Source: Hamadaea sp013361475
GTDB taxonomy: Bacteria; Actinomycetota; Actinomycetes; Mycobacteriales; Micromonosporaceae
Reading direction: 5' to 3'
Length of the DNA: 64,000 nucleotides
NCBI RefSeq assembly: GCF_040654195.1
Contig: NZ_JBFAHM010000002.1
Span: forward strand, 372,001 to 436,000
The notes under the pieces: generated by a model
Database searches by the model: none
What the model was told of the DNA's origin: nothing
The model's input: only the letters and a program-made list of their open reading frames with translations
Program-made: the position numbers and the translations under genes
Part shown: piece by piece, positions 8,540-16,346 of the stretch
Numbering within the stretch: position 1 is the stretch's first letter
How the letters are laid out: every line of letters starts with the position of its first letter

Positions 8540-8551
8540 GGGATCGATTTC
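8540..8551. promoter_or_regulatory. LacI-type operator O3 before lacI, GGGATCGATTTC
   Basis: Matches O1 in 10 of 12 bases and keeps the ATCGATTTC half completely. It ends 44 bases before the lacI start codon and directly precedes a possible -10 element (TAGGCT, 8558-8563), which fits autorepression. Confidence 0.55.
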
Positions 8552-8595
8552 TCCTGCTAGGCTCGACCCGGTTCGCAGGCGAAAGGCGAGGGCGC

Positions 8596-9594
8596 ATGGC
8601 AACGATCTACGACGTGGCACGGCACGCCGGCGTCTCGGCCGCCACCGTCTCGCGCGTCGTCAACGGGCGTACGACGGTCGACGCCGCGCTCGCGGCCCGG
8701 GTTCACCAGGCGATGCGCGATCTCGACTACCGCCCCAACGCGGTCGCCCGCAACCTGCGCCGGCAGCAGACGAGCATCTGGGCCGTGATCATCTCCGACA
8801 TCGGCAACCCGTTCTTCACCTCGCTGGTGCGCGGCGTCGAGGACGTGGCCCAGGCGGCCGGATACTCCGTGGTGCTGTGCAACAGCGACGAGGACCCCGG
8901 CAAGGAGGACCGCTACGTCACGGCGGCGCTCGCCGAGCAGATGGCGGGCGTGATCATCTCCTCCAGCGGCAAGCCCGCGGCCATCAACCGGCTCGTCGAG
9001 GCGGGTACGCCCGTGGTGGCGATCGACCGGCAGGTCCGCGGCGCCACTGTGGACACGGTGCTGTCCGACAACGAGCACGGCGCGGACGCCGCGACCTCGC
9101 ACCTCATCGAGGCCGGATACCAGCGCGTCGCCTGCATCACCGGGCCGCGCAAGACGCCCACCGCCCAGCAGCGGCTCCGCGGCTACACCACCGCGCTCAA
9201 GCGCCACAAGCGCCCGGTCGACGACGAGCTCATCCGGCACGCGGACTACCGCGAGGAAGGCGGCTACGCGGCGATGGCGTCGCTGCTCGACTCCGGCGCC
9301 GAGCCCGACGCCGTCTTCGGCGCGAACAACCTGATGACCGTCGGCGCGATGGAATGCCTGGTCGATCGCGGGATCTCGGTCCCGGCCCGGTTCGGCGTCG
9401 TGGGCTTCGACGACATCCCCTGGGCCCATCTGGTACGCCCCTCGCTGACCACGGTCGTGCAGCCCACATACGAACTCGGCCGCACCGCGGCCCTGCTGTT
9501 GGCCGAGCGGATCGCCGAACCCGGCCGTCCTCCGTCGACGGTGACCCTGCAGACCGAACTCAAGATCCGGGAAAGCTCCGTCCGGCCTGCATGA
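8596..9594 (+). CDS. LacI-family transcriptional regulator of the D-arabinan operon
   Basis: Regulator of 332 residues. The N-terminal helix-turn-helix is canonical (MATIYDVARHAGVSAATVSR, with hinge helix around YRPNAVARNLRR), followed by a periplasmic-binding-protein-like sensor domain (ISDIGNPFF, GVIISSS, AIDRQV, VVGFDDIPWAHL). The ATG at 8596 places the HTH at the very start, as in all LacI proteins. It is divergent from the operon beginning at 8297, with three copies of a CG-centred palindrome between them. By context it is a repressor released by an arabinan-derived sugar or sugar phosphate; the effector is unknown. Confidence 0.93.
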   Translation: MATIYDVARHAGVSAATVSRVVNGRTTVDAALAARVHQAMRDLDYRPNAVARNLRRQQTSIWAVIISDIGNPFFTSLVRGVEDVAQAAGYSVVLCNSDEDPGKEDRYVTAALAEQMAGVIISSSGKPAAINRLVEAGTPVVAIDRQVRGATVDTVLSDNEHGADAATSHLIEAGYQRVACITGPRKTPTAQQRLRGYTTALKRHKRPVDDELIRHADYREEGGYAAMASLLDSGAEPDAVFGANNLMTVGAMECLVDRGISVPARFGVVGFDDIPWAHLVRPSLTTVVQPTYELGRTAALLLAERIAEPGRPPSTVTLQTELKIRESSVRPA

Positions 9595-9619
9595 ACGCCG
9601 TTGATCGAAAATTCGTCAC

Positions 9620-9649
9620 TTGACGTCTCTTCGGAGCGGTTGCTAATTT
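9620..9649 (+). promoter_or_regulatory. Candidate promoter TTGACG-18-TAATTT
   Basis: TTGACG at 9620-9625 and TAATTT at 9644-9649 are 18 bases apart, between lacI and the small secreted gene at 9785. The implied leader is about 130 bases and shows no other clear element. Confidence 0.45.
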
Positions 9650-9784
9650 CCCCCGCAACAATTCGACCCCCATCCATTCCGCGTACGGCCTGACGCAGCG
9701 CGCGCGTTTCTTCTCAGGCGCGGAACTCCCAGCTCATCGCGCTCGCCTTGGACGAGTGCGCCCCTCTTTCATCCAGGAGTCTCG

Positions 9785-10027
9785 ATGCGACGTCTCCTCG
9801 CGATACTCTGCGCCCTCAGCACGGCCGGCGGTGTCGCCGCCCTCGATCCAGCTCGCGCCGCGGCCGGCTCCCCCACCGACTTCACCGGCGACGGCAAGGA
9901 CGACGCGATCACCTTCACCAAGGGTTCCACCAACGACGTCTGGGTCGGACTGTCCACCGGCACGTCCTTCACCGGCGGCGTCAAATGGCACGACTTCTTC
10001 GGCTTGCCGGGCGAGGCCACCCTCTGA
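9785..10027 (+). CDS. Short secreted FG-GAP/VCBS-repeat protein, apparently truncated
   Basis: Reading frame of 80 residues with a clear signal peptide (MRRLLAILCALSTAGG, cleavage near residue 26) and one FG-GAP-like repeat, DFTGDGKDDAITFTKG, then VWVGLSTGTSFTGG. Such proteins normally carry several repeats; here the frame stops after GEATL, exactly where the next repeat would begin, three bases before a perfect 23-bp inverted repeat. This looks like a longer gene cut short by loss of its 3' part or by a frameshift beside the palindrome. It may still be translated and exported, but a working propeller is unlikely. Confidence 0.6.
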   Translation: MRRLLAILCALSTAGGVAALDPARAAAGSPTDFTGDGKDDAITFTKGSTNDVWVGLSTGTSFTGGVKWHDFFGLPGEATL

Positions 10028-10029
10028 CC

Positions 10030-10102
10030 TGATCATTGCGCCAGCCATGCTGCTTCACCCGGCGAAATGCCCGAGTTTCCAGCATGGCTGGCGCAATGAT
10101 CA
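10030..10102. repeat. Palindromic element A1 (perfect 23-bp arms)
   Basis: Arms at 10030-10052 and 10080-10102 are perfect reverse complements (TGATCATTGCGCCAGCCATG... and its mirror) around a 27-base loop. It lies between convergent genes ending at 10027 and 10110, so its RNA could act as a two-way terminator. A related copy is at 11946-12018. Confidence 0.85.
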
Positions 10103-10109
10103 CCGCGAA

Positions 10110-10520
10110 CTACGAGACCCGGCCCTGGGCCTTGTCCAGGAGGCTGTTGGACGTCGCCTTGGCCTGCCGGACACGTTCGCCGGTGGCCGCGGTGAGGTCC
10201 TGCATCCGTTCCTGGGCGGTTTCCTCGGCCGACGCCAGCGCCCGGCGGACCTGCGGCCGGCGGTACGCCTGCGCGCCCAGCCAGCCCAAGGCCACTCCGG
10301 CGCCGACCGCGGCCGCGATCATCGGCCAGGCCGGCCGGGCCGGCTTGCCCGACAACGCCGCCCAGGCGCGTACGGCGCGACGCTGGGCCTCGGAGGTCGC
10401 ATCATCGAACTTCCCGCCGACGTCGTGCGCCCGGTCGGCCGCGGAGTCGCGGGCGTCGGACAACGCGTCGGACAGGCTGTGCCACCACTCCGCGGTGCGG
10501 TCATGTCTACGGGTAAACAT
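10110..10520 (-). CDS. Small single-pass membrane protein of unknown function
   Basis: Protein of 136 residues, not assigned to a named family. It starts with a charged, helical segment (MFTRRHDRTAEWW, then a D/A/S-rich amphipathic stretch), has one membrane segment at about 66-82 (AWPMIAAAVGAGVALGWLGA) and ends in a second long charged helix (ASAEETAQERMQDLTAATGE). This plan resembles YtxH-like or envelope stress proteins, without a firm match. It converges with the truncated FG-GAP gene across the A1 palindrome. Confidence 0.7.
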   Translation of the reverse strand: MFTRRHDRTAEWWHSLSDALSDARDSAADRAHDVGGKFDDATSEAQRRAVRAWAALSGKPARPAWPMIAAAVGAGVALGWLGAQAYRRPQVRRALASAEETAQERMQDLTAATGERVRQAKATSNSLLDKAQGRVS

Positions 10521-10639
10521 GGGGACTCCCCTCGGACGGTTGTCCTAGGGCTACCCCGCTGTGCTGCGCCGCAAACGCCACTGTGACGTGCGGCGGCGGG
10601 TGGCGTGGACCGCCGGAGCGGTCCACGCCGAGGACGGGC

Positions 10640-10800
10640 TCCCACCACCAGCCCGTCACGCTCTGGTTCTCGTCGATCGGTGAGCGTGAAGGTCCCGAGC
10701 GTACGCCACGCGGCGCCGTTGTAGCGCTGGTCCACATGGACCGATTGCGTGCCACTGGCCGTGACATCGGCGTACGGATGCCGGTGCGGCCGCCTCACCC
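10640..10800 (-). pseudogene. Remnant of a golvesin C-terminal-like domain
   Basis: On the minus strand the stretch encodes SVHVDQRYNGAAWRTLGTFT, the pattern of the golvesin C-terminal-like domain found at the ends of secreted actinobacterial proteins. No start codon with a binding site is near, the frame shifts after GTFTL, and it cannot be joined to a full gene. The 318-base space between 10520 and 10839 otherwise holds only the leaderless-type -10 of the next gene. Confidence 0.4.
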
Positions 10801-10838
10801 ACGGCGGATTAGTCATACACACGGCCTAGGCTGGGCGA

Positions 10839-11948
10839 ATGGTCCACGAGCTGTCCCGCCAGGAGGCGCGCCGCATCGCCGTACGCGCTCAGCTGCTCGA
10901 CCGTCCCCGGCCCGATGACCTGCTGGACGTGGTGCGGCAGTTGACGCTGCTGCAGGTCGATCTCACCGCCGCCGTCGCGCCCAACGCCGATCTCGTGTTG
11001 TGGAGCAGGCTCGGCTCGACGGCGTACCAGTCGAAGGATCTGGAGACGGAGCTGGGCGATCAGCGGCTGGTCGAGGTGTTCGGGATGATCCGGCCGCGCG
11101 AGGACCTGGCGCTGTACCGCGCGGACATGGCGGCCTGGCCCGGGCCGGAGCCGTTGCGCGACTGGCAGGAGTATGTGCGGGACTGGATGGACGCCAACCG
11201 GGGCTGCCGGTTGGACATCCTGGATCGGCTGCGGTCCGACGGGCCGCTCGCCGCGCGCGAGATCCCCGACACCTGTGTGCTTCCGTGGCAGTCGAGCGGC
11301 TGGACCAACGACAAGAACGTGATGCGGCTGCTGGAGTTCATGGAGCGGTGCGGCGAGGTCGCGACCGCCGGACGGCAAGGCCGGGAGCGGCTGTGGGACC
11401 TGGCCGAGCGGATCTACCCGGACGATCGGGTCGTCCCACGCGACGAGGCGCGTCACCTCCGCGACGACAAGAGGTTGCGCTCGCTGGGCATCGCCCGGGG
11501 CAAGTCGACCGAGCATCAGATCGAGCCGAACGATGTCGCCGAGGCCGGTGAGCCGGCCGTGATCGAGGGTGTCCGCGGCAAGTGGCGCGTCGACCCGGAG
11601 CAGCTCGGGCAGCCGTTCGAGGGCCGGACGGCACTGTTGTCGCCGCTGGATCGGCTCGTCTACGACCGCAAGCGGATGACCGAGCTGTTCGAGTTCGAGT
11701 ACCAGCTGGAGATGTACAAGCCGGTGGCGAAGCGGCGCTGGGGTTACTTCGCGCTGCCGATCCTCCATGGTGACCGGCTCGTCGGCAAGGTCGACGCCAC
11801 CTCGGACCACAAGCGTGGGGTGCTGCGGGTGGACGCCATCCACGAGGACATCCCGTTCAGCAAGAAACTGTCGGCCGAGGTACAGCGCGAGCTCGAGGAC
11901 CTCGCGGACTTCCTGCGGTTCGGCCGCCTGGAACTCCCGGTGGAGTGA
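10839..11948 (+). CDS. YcaQ/AlkX-family winged-helix DNA glycosylase
   Basis: Protein of 369 residues of the HTH_42 (YcaQ) family. These are monofunctional glycosylases that unhook alkylation adducts or interstrand cross-links. The family separates into a QxQ (AlkZ) and a QxD (AlkX/YcaQ) active site; here the motif at 39-41 is QVD in LTLLQVDLT, favouring the AlkX group. Conserved segments include LWSRLG, EVFGMIRP, SPLDRLVYDRKR and GYFALPILHGDRLVGK. A TAGGCT box ends six bases before the ATG, so translation is probably leaderless. The stop codon lies within the first bases of palindrome A2. Confidence 0.85.
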   Translation: MVHELSRQEARRIAVRAQLLDRPRPDDLLDVVRQLTLLQVDLTAAVAPNADLVLWSRLGSTAYQSKDLETELGDQRLVEVFGMIRPREDLALYRADMAAWPGPEPLRDWQEYVRDWMDANRGCRLDILDRLRSDGPLAAREIPDTCVLPWQSSGWTNDKNVMRLLEFMERCGEVATAGRQGRERLWDLAERIYPDDRVVPRDEARHLRDDKRLRSLGIARGKSTEHQIEPNDVAEAGEPAVIEGVRGKWRVDPEQLGQPFEGRTALLSPLDRLVYDRKRMTELFEFEYQLEMYKPVAKRRWGYFALPILHGDRLVGKVDATSDHKRGVLRVDAIHEDIPFSKKLSAEVQRELEDLADFLRFGRLELPVE

Positions 11949-12018
11949 TCATTGCGCCAGCCATGCTGTTTCGCGGCGCGAAATGTCCGTTGATACAGCA
12001 TGGCTGACGCGATGATCA
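11946..12018. repeat. Palindromic element A2
   Basis: Arms at about 11946-11969 and 11995-12018 repeat the sequence of A1 with two mismatches in the right arm, around a 25-base loop. It separates convergent genes (stop at 11948 and stop at 12042), as A1 does. Confidence 0.8.
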
Positions 12019-12041
12019 TGCGGCGTGCGAGACGCGAGCGG

Positions 12042-15000
12042 TCACCAGCCTTGCAGGCCGGCGCCGTAGGGGTAGAGCGGGTTGCCGAAGGTCGTCGGCA
12101 CCGTCTGCCCGTTGGTGATGTAGGTGCGGATCGAGGAGATCTCGGCGTCGGTCGCGCCGAGGTCGTAGGGCACGTCCCAGTGCTCGTTCGCGTCGGCGAG
12201 CACGTCGGTGCCGCCGGGCTTGAGCACCTGGTCCAGCGTGCGCGGCAGTTGCCAGGGCAGCCGGCCGCGCGGCGTGTAGTCGCCGAACAGCAGGCTCGCC
12301 GCGGCCGGGCCCATCTCCTCGCCGCCTCGGTAGGTGACCACGATGGCGTCGGCCAGGCCGTTCCAGTCGCTGATCACGTAGGGCCGGGGCAGGACGAGCA
12401 GGACGACGACCGGGATGCCCTGATTCTTGTAGTTCTGGATCAGCGCGACCTGGTCGGCCGGAATGTACGGCTGTTCCTTCGCCCACGCGGTGGCATGGGT
12501 GTAGGAGGGTTCGCCGACCGCCACGATCGCCAGCTTCGGCTTCGTCGGCGCGGAGTCTTGGTAGACGTTGATCCCAGCCGCCGCTCCCCTGGCCTTGATG
12601 GCGTCGAAGAACGTCATCGAGCCGTACTCCTGATGGAAGTAGCTCGTCCAGACGCAGCAGGCCAGCCCGTCAGCCGCCCGTGCGCCGGTGACGACGACGT
12701 TGTCCCCGGCGTTGAGGCGTACGGGCAGGACGGCGCCGGTGTTCTTGAGCAGGGTCATCGACTCCCGCGCGGCCTGGTTGGCCAGCTGGGCGTACGCGGG
12801 CTGGTGCATCCGGTAAGGCCCGTTCACGGGGTCGCCGTACGCGTTCTCGAACAGGCCCAGCTTGACCTTCAGCGTGAGGATTCGGCGTACGGCGTCGTCG
12901 ATCCGGCTCGCCGGGACGCTGGAGGTGAAGGTGGCCATCGAGAAGCCGGTCGCGCCCGGGTCCGCCCCGCCCATCACGTCCGACCCGGCGTTGGCGGCGG
13001 AGATCCACGGATCCCCGGCGGGCAGCCAGTCCGTCGTGATCAGACCGGTGTAGCCGAGGTTGGTGCGCAGGTAGTTCAGGATCGGCGCGCTGTTGCCCGC
13101 ACCAGGGCCGCCCGGGTCCAGGAAGGAGCTTCCGGCGTACCCGGGCATGATGTTGACCGCGCCGGCCTCGATCGCGGCCCGGAACGGGATCATGTGGTAC
13201 TTGATGGTGACCGCGTCGTAGGTGATGCCCGCTTCGCCGCCCGCGCCCTCGCCGGGCCAGTGCTTGACCGTCGCCAGCACCGACTTCGGGTTGAGCTCCG
13301 GGCCGCCCTGCAGTCCGGCGACCAGTGCCCGGACCTGGGCGGCGGCCACGTCGGCGTTCTCCCCGTTGCCTTCCTGGATCCGCGGGTAGATCACCTTCGT
13401 GCCCACCTCGGCCAACGGGCCGAGGACCCCGCGCGTGCCGACTTCGAGCTGCTCGCGGCGCTGCACGTCGCCCAGCTTGTAGTCGAGCAGGTAGTCACGG
13501 TTCGCGGCCAGCGCGCTCTGGGTGGGGTAGGTCGTCTGGTAGCCGTGGATGGTGTCCCCGGCCGAGATGAATGGAATGCCCAGCCGCGTCGCGGCCGAGG
13601 CCCTCAGGTAGGAGTCCAGGTCGGGGGCCTGCGCCGGGCCGAAGTGCCAGCCCGACTGCGGGAAGGCCTGGGCGTTGTAGAACATCTGGTACGCCTTCTC
13701 CGTCAGCGTCATTCGGGACAGGAGATCGTTGACCCGGGTCGCGACGGGCAGACGCCAATCTTCGTAAGGCTCGATGGTGCCGTTCTTGTTGAGATCCCGG
13801 CTGCCGTTGACGATGTTCACGCCGTCGCCCGAGGCGAGCACGGGAACGTAGACGCTGAACGTCCGGATGGCCGACGTGGTGGTCGCGCCGCTGCCGGACA
13901 CCGAGGTGACGTACCACTTGTAGGTCCACCGGTCGGGCAGGTCCCAGTTCGGGGTGTAGCTGGTCCCGGTCGGCTCGGCGACCTTCGTGTAGAGGTCGAG
14001 CAGGTTGCCGGTGGCGCTGAAGTCGTAGTCGGTCCGGCTGAGGTTGATCCAGACCTGGTACCGCACCGCACCGGACACCGCCGCCCAGCTGAACGCCGGC
14101 CGCCGGGTGGTGATCATCGCCGCGTCGGCCGGGGCGGACAGCGCGAACTGGCCGGTGGTCGCGGGCGGCTTGGTCGGGCCGGACAACATCGGCGGAGTCG
14201 TGGCGCTGGTGTCGACCGAGCCGTGCACCTCGAACTCCCACAGCGAGTAGCCGTAGCCGGTCGCCCGAGCCGTGCCGTACATCCGGATGTAGCGGCCGCT
14301 CCCGGTGATGCCGAGGTTCTCGATGCCGCCGTGCCCGCTCGTCGTGGAGTAGATCGTCGACCAGGTCGTGGCGTCGGCCGACACGTCGACCCGGTACGCC
14401 GACGCGTACGCCGACTCCCAGTTGAGCACGACGCCGGTGATCGACGCGGTGCCGCCGAGGTCGACCTGAATCCACTGCGGATCACTGCCGAACGCGCTGC
14501 TCCACCGGGTCGTCGTACGCCCGTCGAGGGCGGCTGCGGGAGCGTTGCCGCCTTCGTAGGAGGACGCCTTCACCGGGGCGTACTGGGAGATGATCGGGCC
14601 GGGTACTCCCCCGCCGCCTCCGCCACCGCCGGTGGTGTTGACCGTGAACTCCCACAGCGAATAGCCCCAGCCGGTGCCCCGGGCGGTGCCGTACATGCGG
14701 ATGTAGCGGCCGGTCCCGGTGACGGTGAGGCTCTGCGAACCACCGGTTCCGGTGGCCGTCGAGTAGATCGACGTCCAGGTGGCGCCATCGGCCGACACCT
14801 GGATCTGGAACGCCGTCGCGTACGCCGCCTCCCAGCTCAGCCCGACCTTGCAGACGTTCTGCGACGAGCCGAGGTCGATCCGGAGCCATTGCGGGTCGCT
14901 CGCCGCGCTGGACCACCGTGTTCCGGTGTTGCCGTCGACGGCGGCCGACGCCGGGGTGCCGGCGTTCTCCGTGGAGGAGGCGGTCGCGGTCTTGTTCAGC

Positions 15001-15545
15001 GCCGCGTTGGCGGTGCCGCAGCTGCCGGACCCGGCCGTCCCGTACACCTGGAACTCCCACAGCGAATAGCCGTAGCCGGTCGCCCGGACGGTGCCGTACA
15101 TCCGGACGTATCGGCCGGTTCCGGCGACGGTGAGGGTCTGGGTGCCACCCGTGCCGCTGGTCGTGGAGTAGATCGAGGTCCAGGTCGCGGCGTCGGCCGA
15201 CACCTGCACCTGGAACGCGGTCGCGTACGCCGCCTCCCAGCGCAGGATCACCTGGTCGATCGTGGCGGTGGCGCCGAGGTCGACCTGGAGCCACTGGGGA
15301 TCGCTGAACGCGCTCGACCACCGCGTACCGGTGTCGCCGTCGACGGCCGCGCTCGCGGCGGTGCCGGCGTTCTCGGCGGTGGAGGCGGTGGCCGGCTTGC
15401 CCTGCGACAGCAGGACGGACGCGGCGTGACCGGGTTGGGCCGCGCTGATCAGAGAGGTGGCCGCGACGAGGACGGTGGACGCGAGCAGCACCATCCAACG
15501 TGGACGTCTGCGGGGTGGGCGGAGCAGGCCTGGGCGGAGGCTCAT
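12042..15545 (-). CDS. Secreted GH3 glycoside hydrolase with three F5/8 type C domains
   Basis: Modular exoenzyme of about 1167 residues. After a signal peptide (basic LRPPRRRPRW, hydrophobic core, end near GHAAS) come three closely similar discoidin/CBM32-like domains (about 45-180, 190-320, 335-460; each has DPQWLQVDLG-like and YGYSLWEF segments), a fibronectin-like module with FSWAAVSGAVRYQVW, then the GH3 catalytic and C-terminal domains. The nucleophile should be Asp839 in ITTDWLP; the KH motif is ATVKHWPGEG. GH3 enzymes release glucose, xylose or GlcNAc from chain ends; specificity is not readable. The ATG at 15545 is chosen over 15551 because GGGAG sits six bases before it. Confidence 0.9.
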   Translation of the reverse strand: MSLRPGLLRPPRRRPRWMVLLASTVLVAATSLISAAQPGHAASVLLSQGKPATASTAENAGTAASAAVDGDTGTRWSSAFSDPQWLQVDLGATATIDQVILRWEAAYATAFQVQVSADAATWTSIYSTTSGTGGTQTLTVAGTGRYVRMYGTVRATGYGYSLWEFQVYGTAGSGSCGTANAALNKTATASSTENAGTPASAAVDGNTGTRWSSAASDPQWLRIDLGSSQNVCKVGLSWEAAYATAFQIQVSADGATWTSIYSTATGTGGSQSLTVTGTGRYIRMYGTARGTGWGYSLWEFTVNTTGGGGGGGGVPGPIISQYAPVKASSYEGGNAPAAALDGRTTTRWSSAFGSDPQWIQVDLGGTASITGVVLNWESAYASAYRVDVSADATTWSTIYSTTSGHGGIENLGITGSGRYIRMYGTARATGYGYSLWEFEVHGSVDTSATTPPMLSGPTKPPATTGQFALSAPADAAMITTRRPAFSWAAVSGAVRYQVWINLSRTDYDFSATGNLLDLYTKVAEPTGTSYTPNWDLPDRWTYKWYVTSVSGSGATTTSAIRTFSVYVPVLASGDGVNIVNGSRDLNKNGTIEPYEDWRLPVATRVNDLLSRMTLTEKAYQMFYNAQAFPQSGWHFGPAQAPDLDSYLRASAATRLGIPFISAGDTIHGYQTTYPTQSALAANRDYLLDYKLGDVQRREQLEVGTRGVLGPLAEVGTKVIYPRIQEGNGENADVAAAQVRALVAGLQGGPELNPKSVLATVKHWPGEGAGGEAGITYDAVTIKYHMIPFRAAIEAGAVNIMPGYAGSSFLDPGGPGAGNSAPILNYLRTNLGYTGLITTDWLPAGDPWISAANAGSDVMGGADPGATGFSMATFTSSVPASRIDDAVRRILTLKVKLGLFENAYGDPVNGPYRMHQPAYAQLANQAARESMTLLKNTGAVLPVRLNAGDNVVVTGARAADGLACCVWTSYFHQEYGSMTFFDAIKARGAAAGINVYQDSAPTKPKLAIVAVGEPSYTHATAWAKEQPYIPADQVALIQNYKNQGIPVVVLLVLPRPYVISDWNGLADAIVVTYRGGEEMGPAAASLLFGDYTPRGRLPWQLPRTLDQVLKPGGTDVLADANEHWDVPYDLGATDAEISSIRTYITNGQTVPTTFGNPLYPYGAGLQGW

Positions 15546-15643
15546 GGGCATCTCCCGGTGTGCGGGTACGCCCGGCGGCGGCGTCGCTGCCGACCGCCGG
15601 GGCGTGCGGGGACGACCGGTCGGGAAACCGGCGGATCATGCTG

Positions 15644-15655
15644 GAGAGCGCTCTC
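15644..15655. promoter_or_regulatory. LacI/CebR-type operator GAGAGCGCTCTC
   Basis: Perfect 12-base palindrome with a central GCGC, resembling operators of actinomycete LacI regulators of oligosaccharide use (CebR sites read TGGGAGCGCTCCCA). It lies just downstream of the GH3 promoter, over the expected start point. The regulator gene is not adjacent. Confidence 0.65.
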
Positions 15656-15661
15656 TCGCAG

Positions 15662-15690
15662 AGAATGATAGACCTACGTCCACATGTCAA
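15662..15690 (-). promoter_or_regulatory. Candidate promoter of the GH3 gene
   Basis: On the minus strand TTGACA (15690-15685) is followed after 17 bases by CATTCT (15667-15662); an overlapping TATCAT is also available at shorter spacing. The start point would fall on the palindrome at 15644-15655, leaving about a 100-base leader before the ATG. Confidence 0.55.
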
Positions 15691-15739
15691 GGGCAGCCCG
15701 CGCGCCCGGATGGGCCAAGATCTGGCACGATCACGTCGC

Positions 15740-16333
15740 ATGCACCCCTTTCAGCAGTTCCTCCTGCCCGGCTTCGCTCCGGTCGCCGAAAACACCTGGG
15801 CCAACGACGAGCGGATCATCATCCAGCCGGTCTTCTTCGGCCTCGTGCCGGACCTGCCGGCCGCCCTCACCGACCTGCCGTCGCTACGACGTGGGCTGGC
15901 GAGACTGACCGCGCAGCAGGGTGGGGCGCTGATCGAGGCCGACGTGGTGCCGCTCGGCGGCCAGCCCGCGCTGCGCCAGATCGTGAAGGTGAAGCTGCAG
16001 CATCAGGAGCACGGTCAGGCGTTCCTCGGCAGCTACATCCTGCCCAAGTCCCGGTGCAGCGCAGTGCTGCGCGTCCAGGCCGCTGAGCAGGGCACCACCG
16101 GTATGCGGGAGGCGATGGTGATGGCCCAGGTCGGGCCGACGGCCTACTTCCACCCGCACCCCTACGGACCCGAGGGCGACGGCGGCCTGCCCTCGCACGT
16201 GGCGGACTCACCCGCGTACGACCCGCAGTTCCCGCAGCATCCACTGAGCCGAGTCCGTCAACTGCTGGCGCAGCTGGCCGCTCAAGTCACGGTGGACCCC
16301 CGCTTCGCCGTCCTGCCGCCCTTCCCGGGCTGA
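15740..16333 (+). CDS. Hypothetical protein, about 197 residues
   Basis: Family not recognised. The protein is soluble and without signal peptide or membrane segment (start MHPFQQFLLPGFAPVAENTW). It has a mixed alpha/beta look, with GGALIEADVVPLGGQPALRQ in the first half, a Pro/His-rich middle (YFHPHPYGPEGDGG) and a helical C-terminus ending AVLPPFPG. Third codon positions are strongly GC, as in neighbours, supporting a real gene. ATG 15740 is preferred; an in-frame ATG at about 15710 would add ten residues. It ends 13 bp from the convergent response-regulator stop. Confidence 0.65.
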   Translation: MHPFQQFLLPGFAPVAENTWANDERIIIQPVFFGLVPDLPAALTDLPSLRRGLARLTAQQGGALIEADVVPLGGQPALRQIVKVKLQHQEHGQAFLGSYILPKSRCSAVLRVQAAEQGTTGMREAMVMAQVGPTAYFHPHPYGPEGDGGLPSHVADSPAYDPQFPQHPLSRVRQLLAQLAAQVTVDPRFAVLPPFPG

Positions 16334-16346
16334 GTCCGCCGCCGGA

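Noticed and set aside
6628..8595. Upstream extension of lacI as one 988-codon protein
   Set aside because: The LacI helix-turn-helix starts at 8596; the upstream part is antisense to the kinase and isomerase genes and crosses the operators.
12000..15668. A plus-strand open frame of over 1200 codons opposite the GH3 gene
   Set aside because: Composition is Arg/Gly/Val/Asp-rich without domains; it is the antisense shadow expected in high-GC coding DNA, and the minus strand encodes a clear GH3 enzyme.
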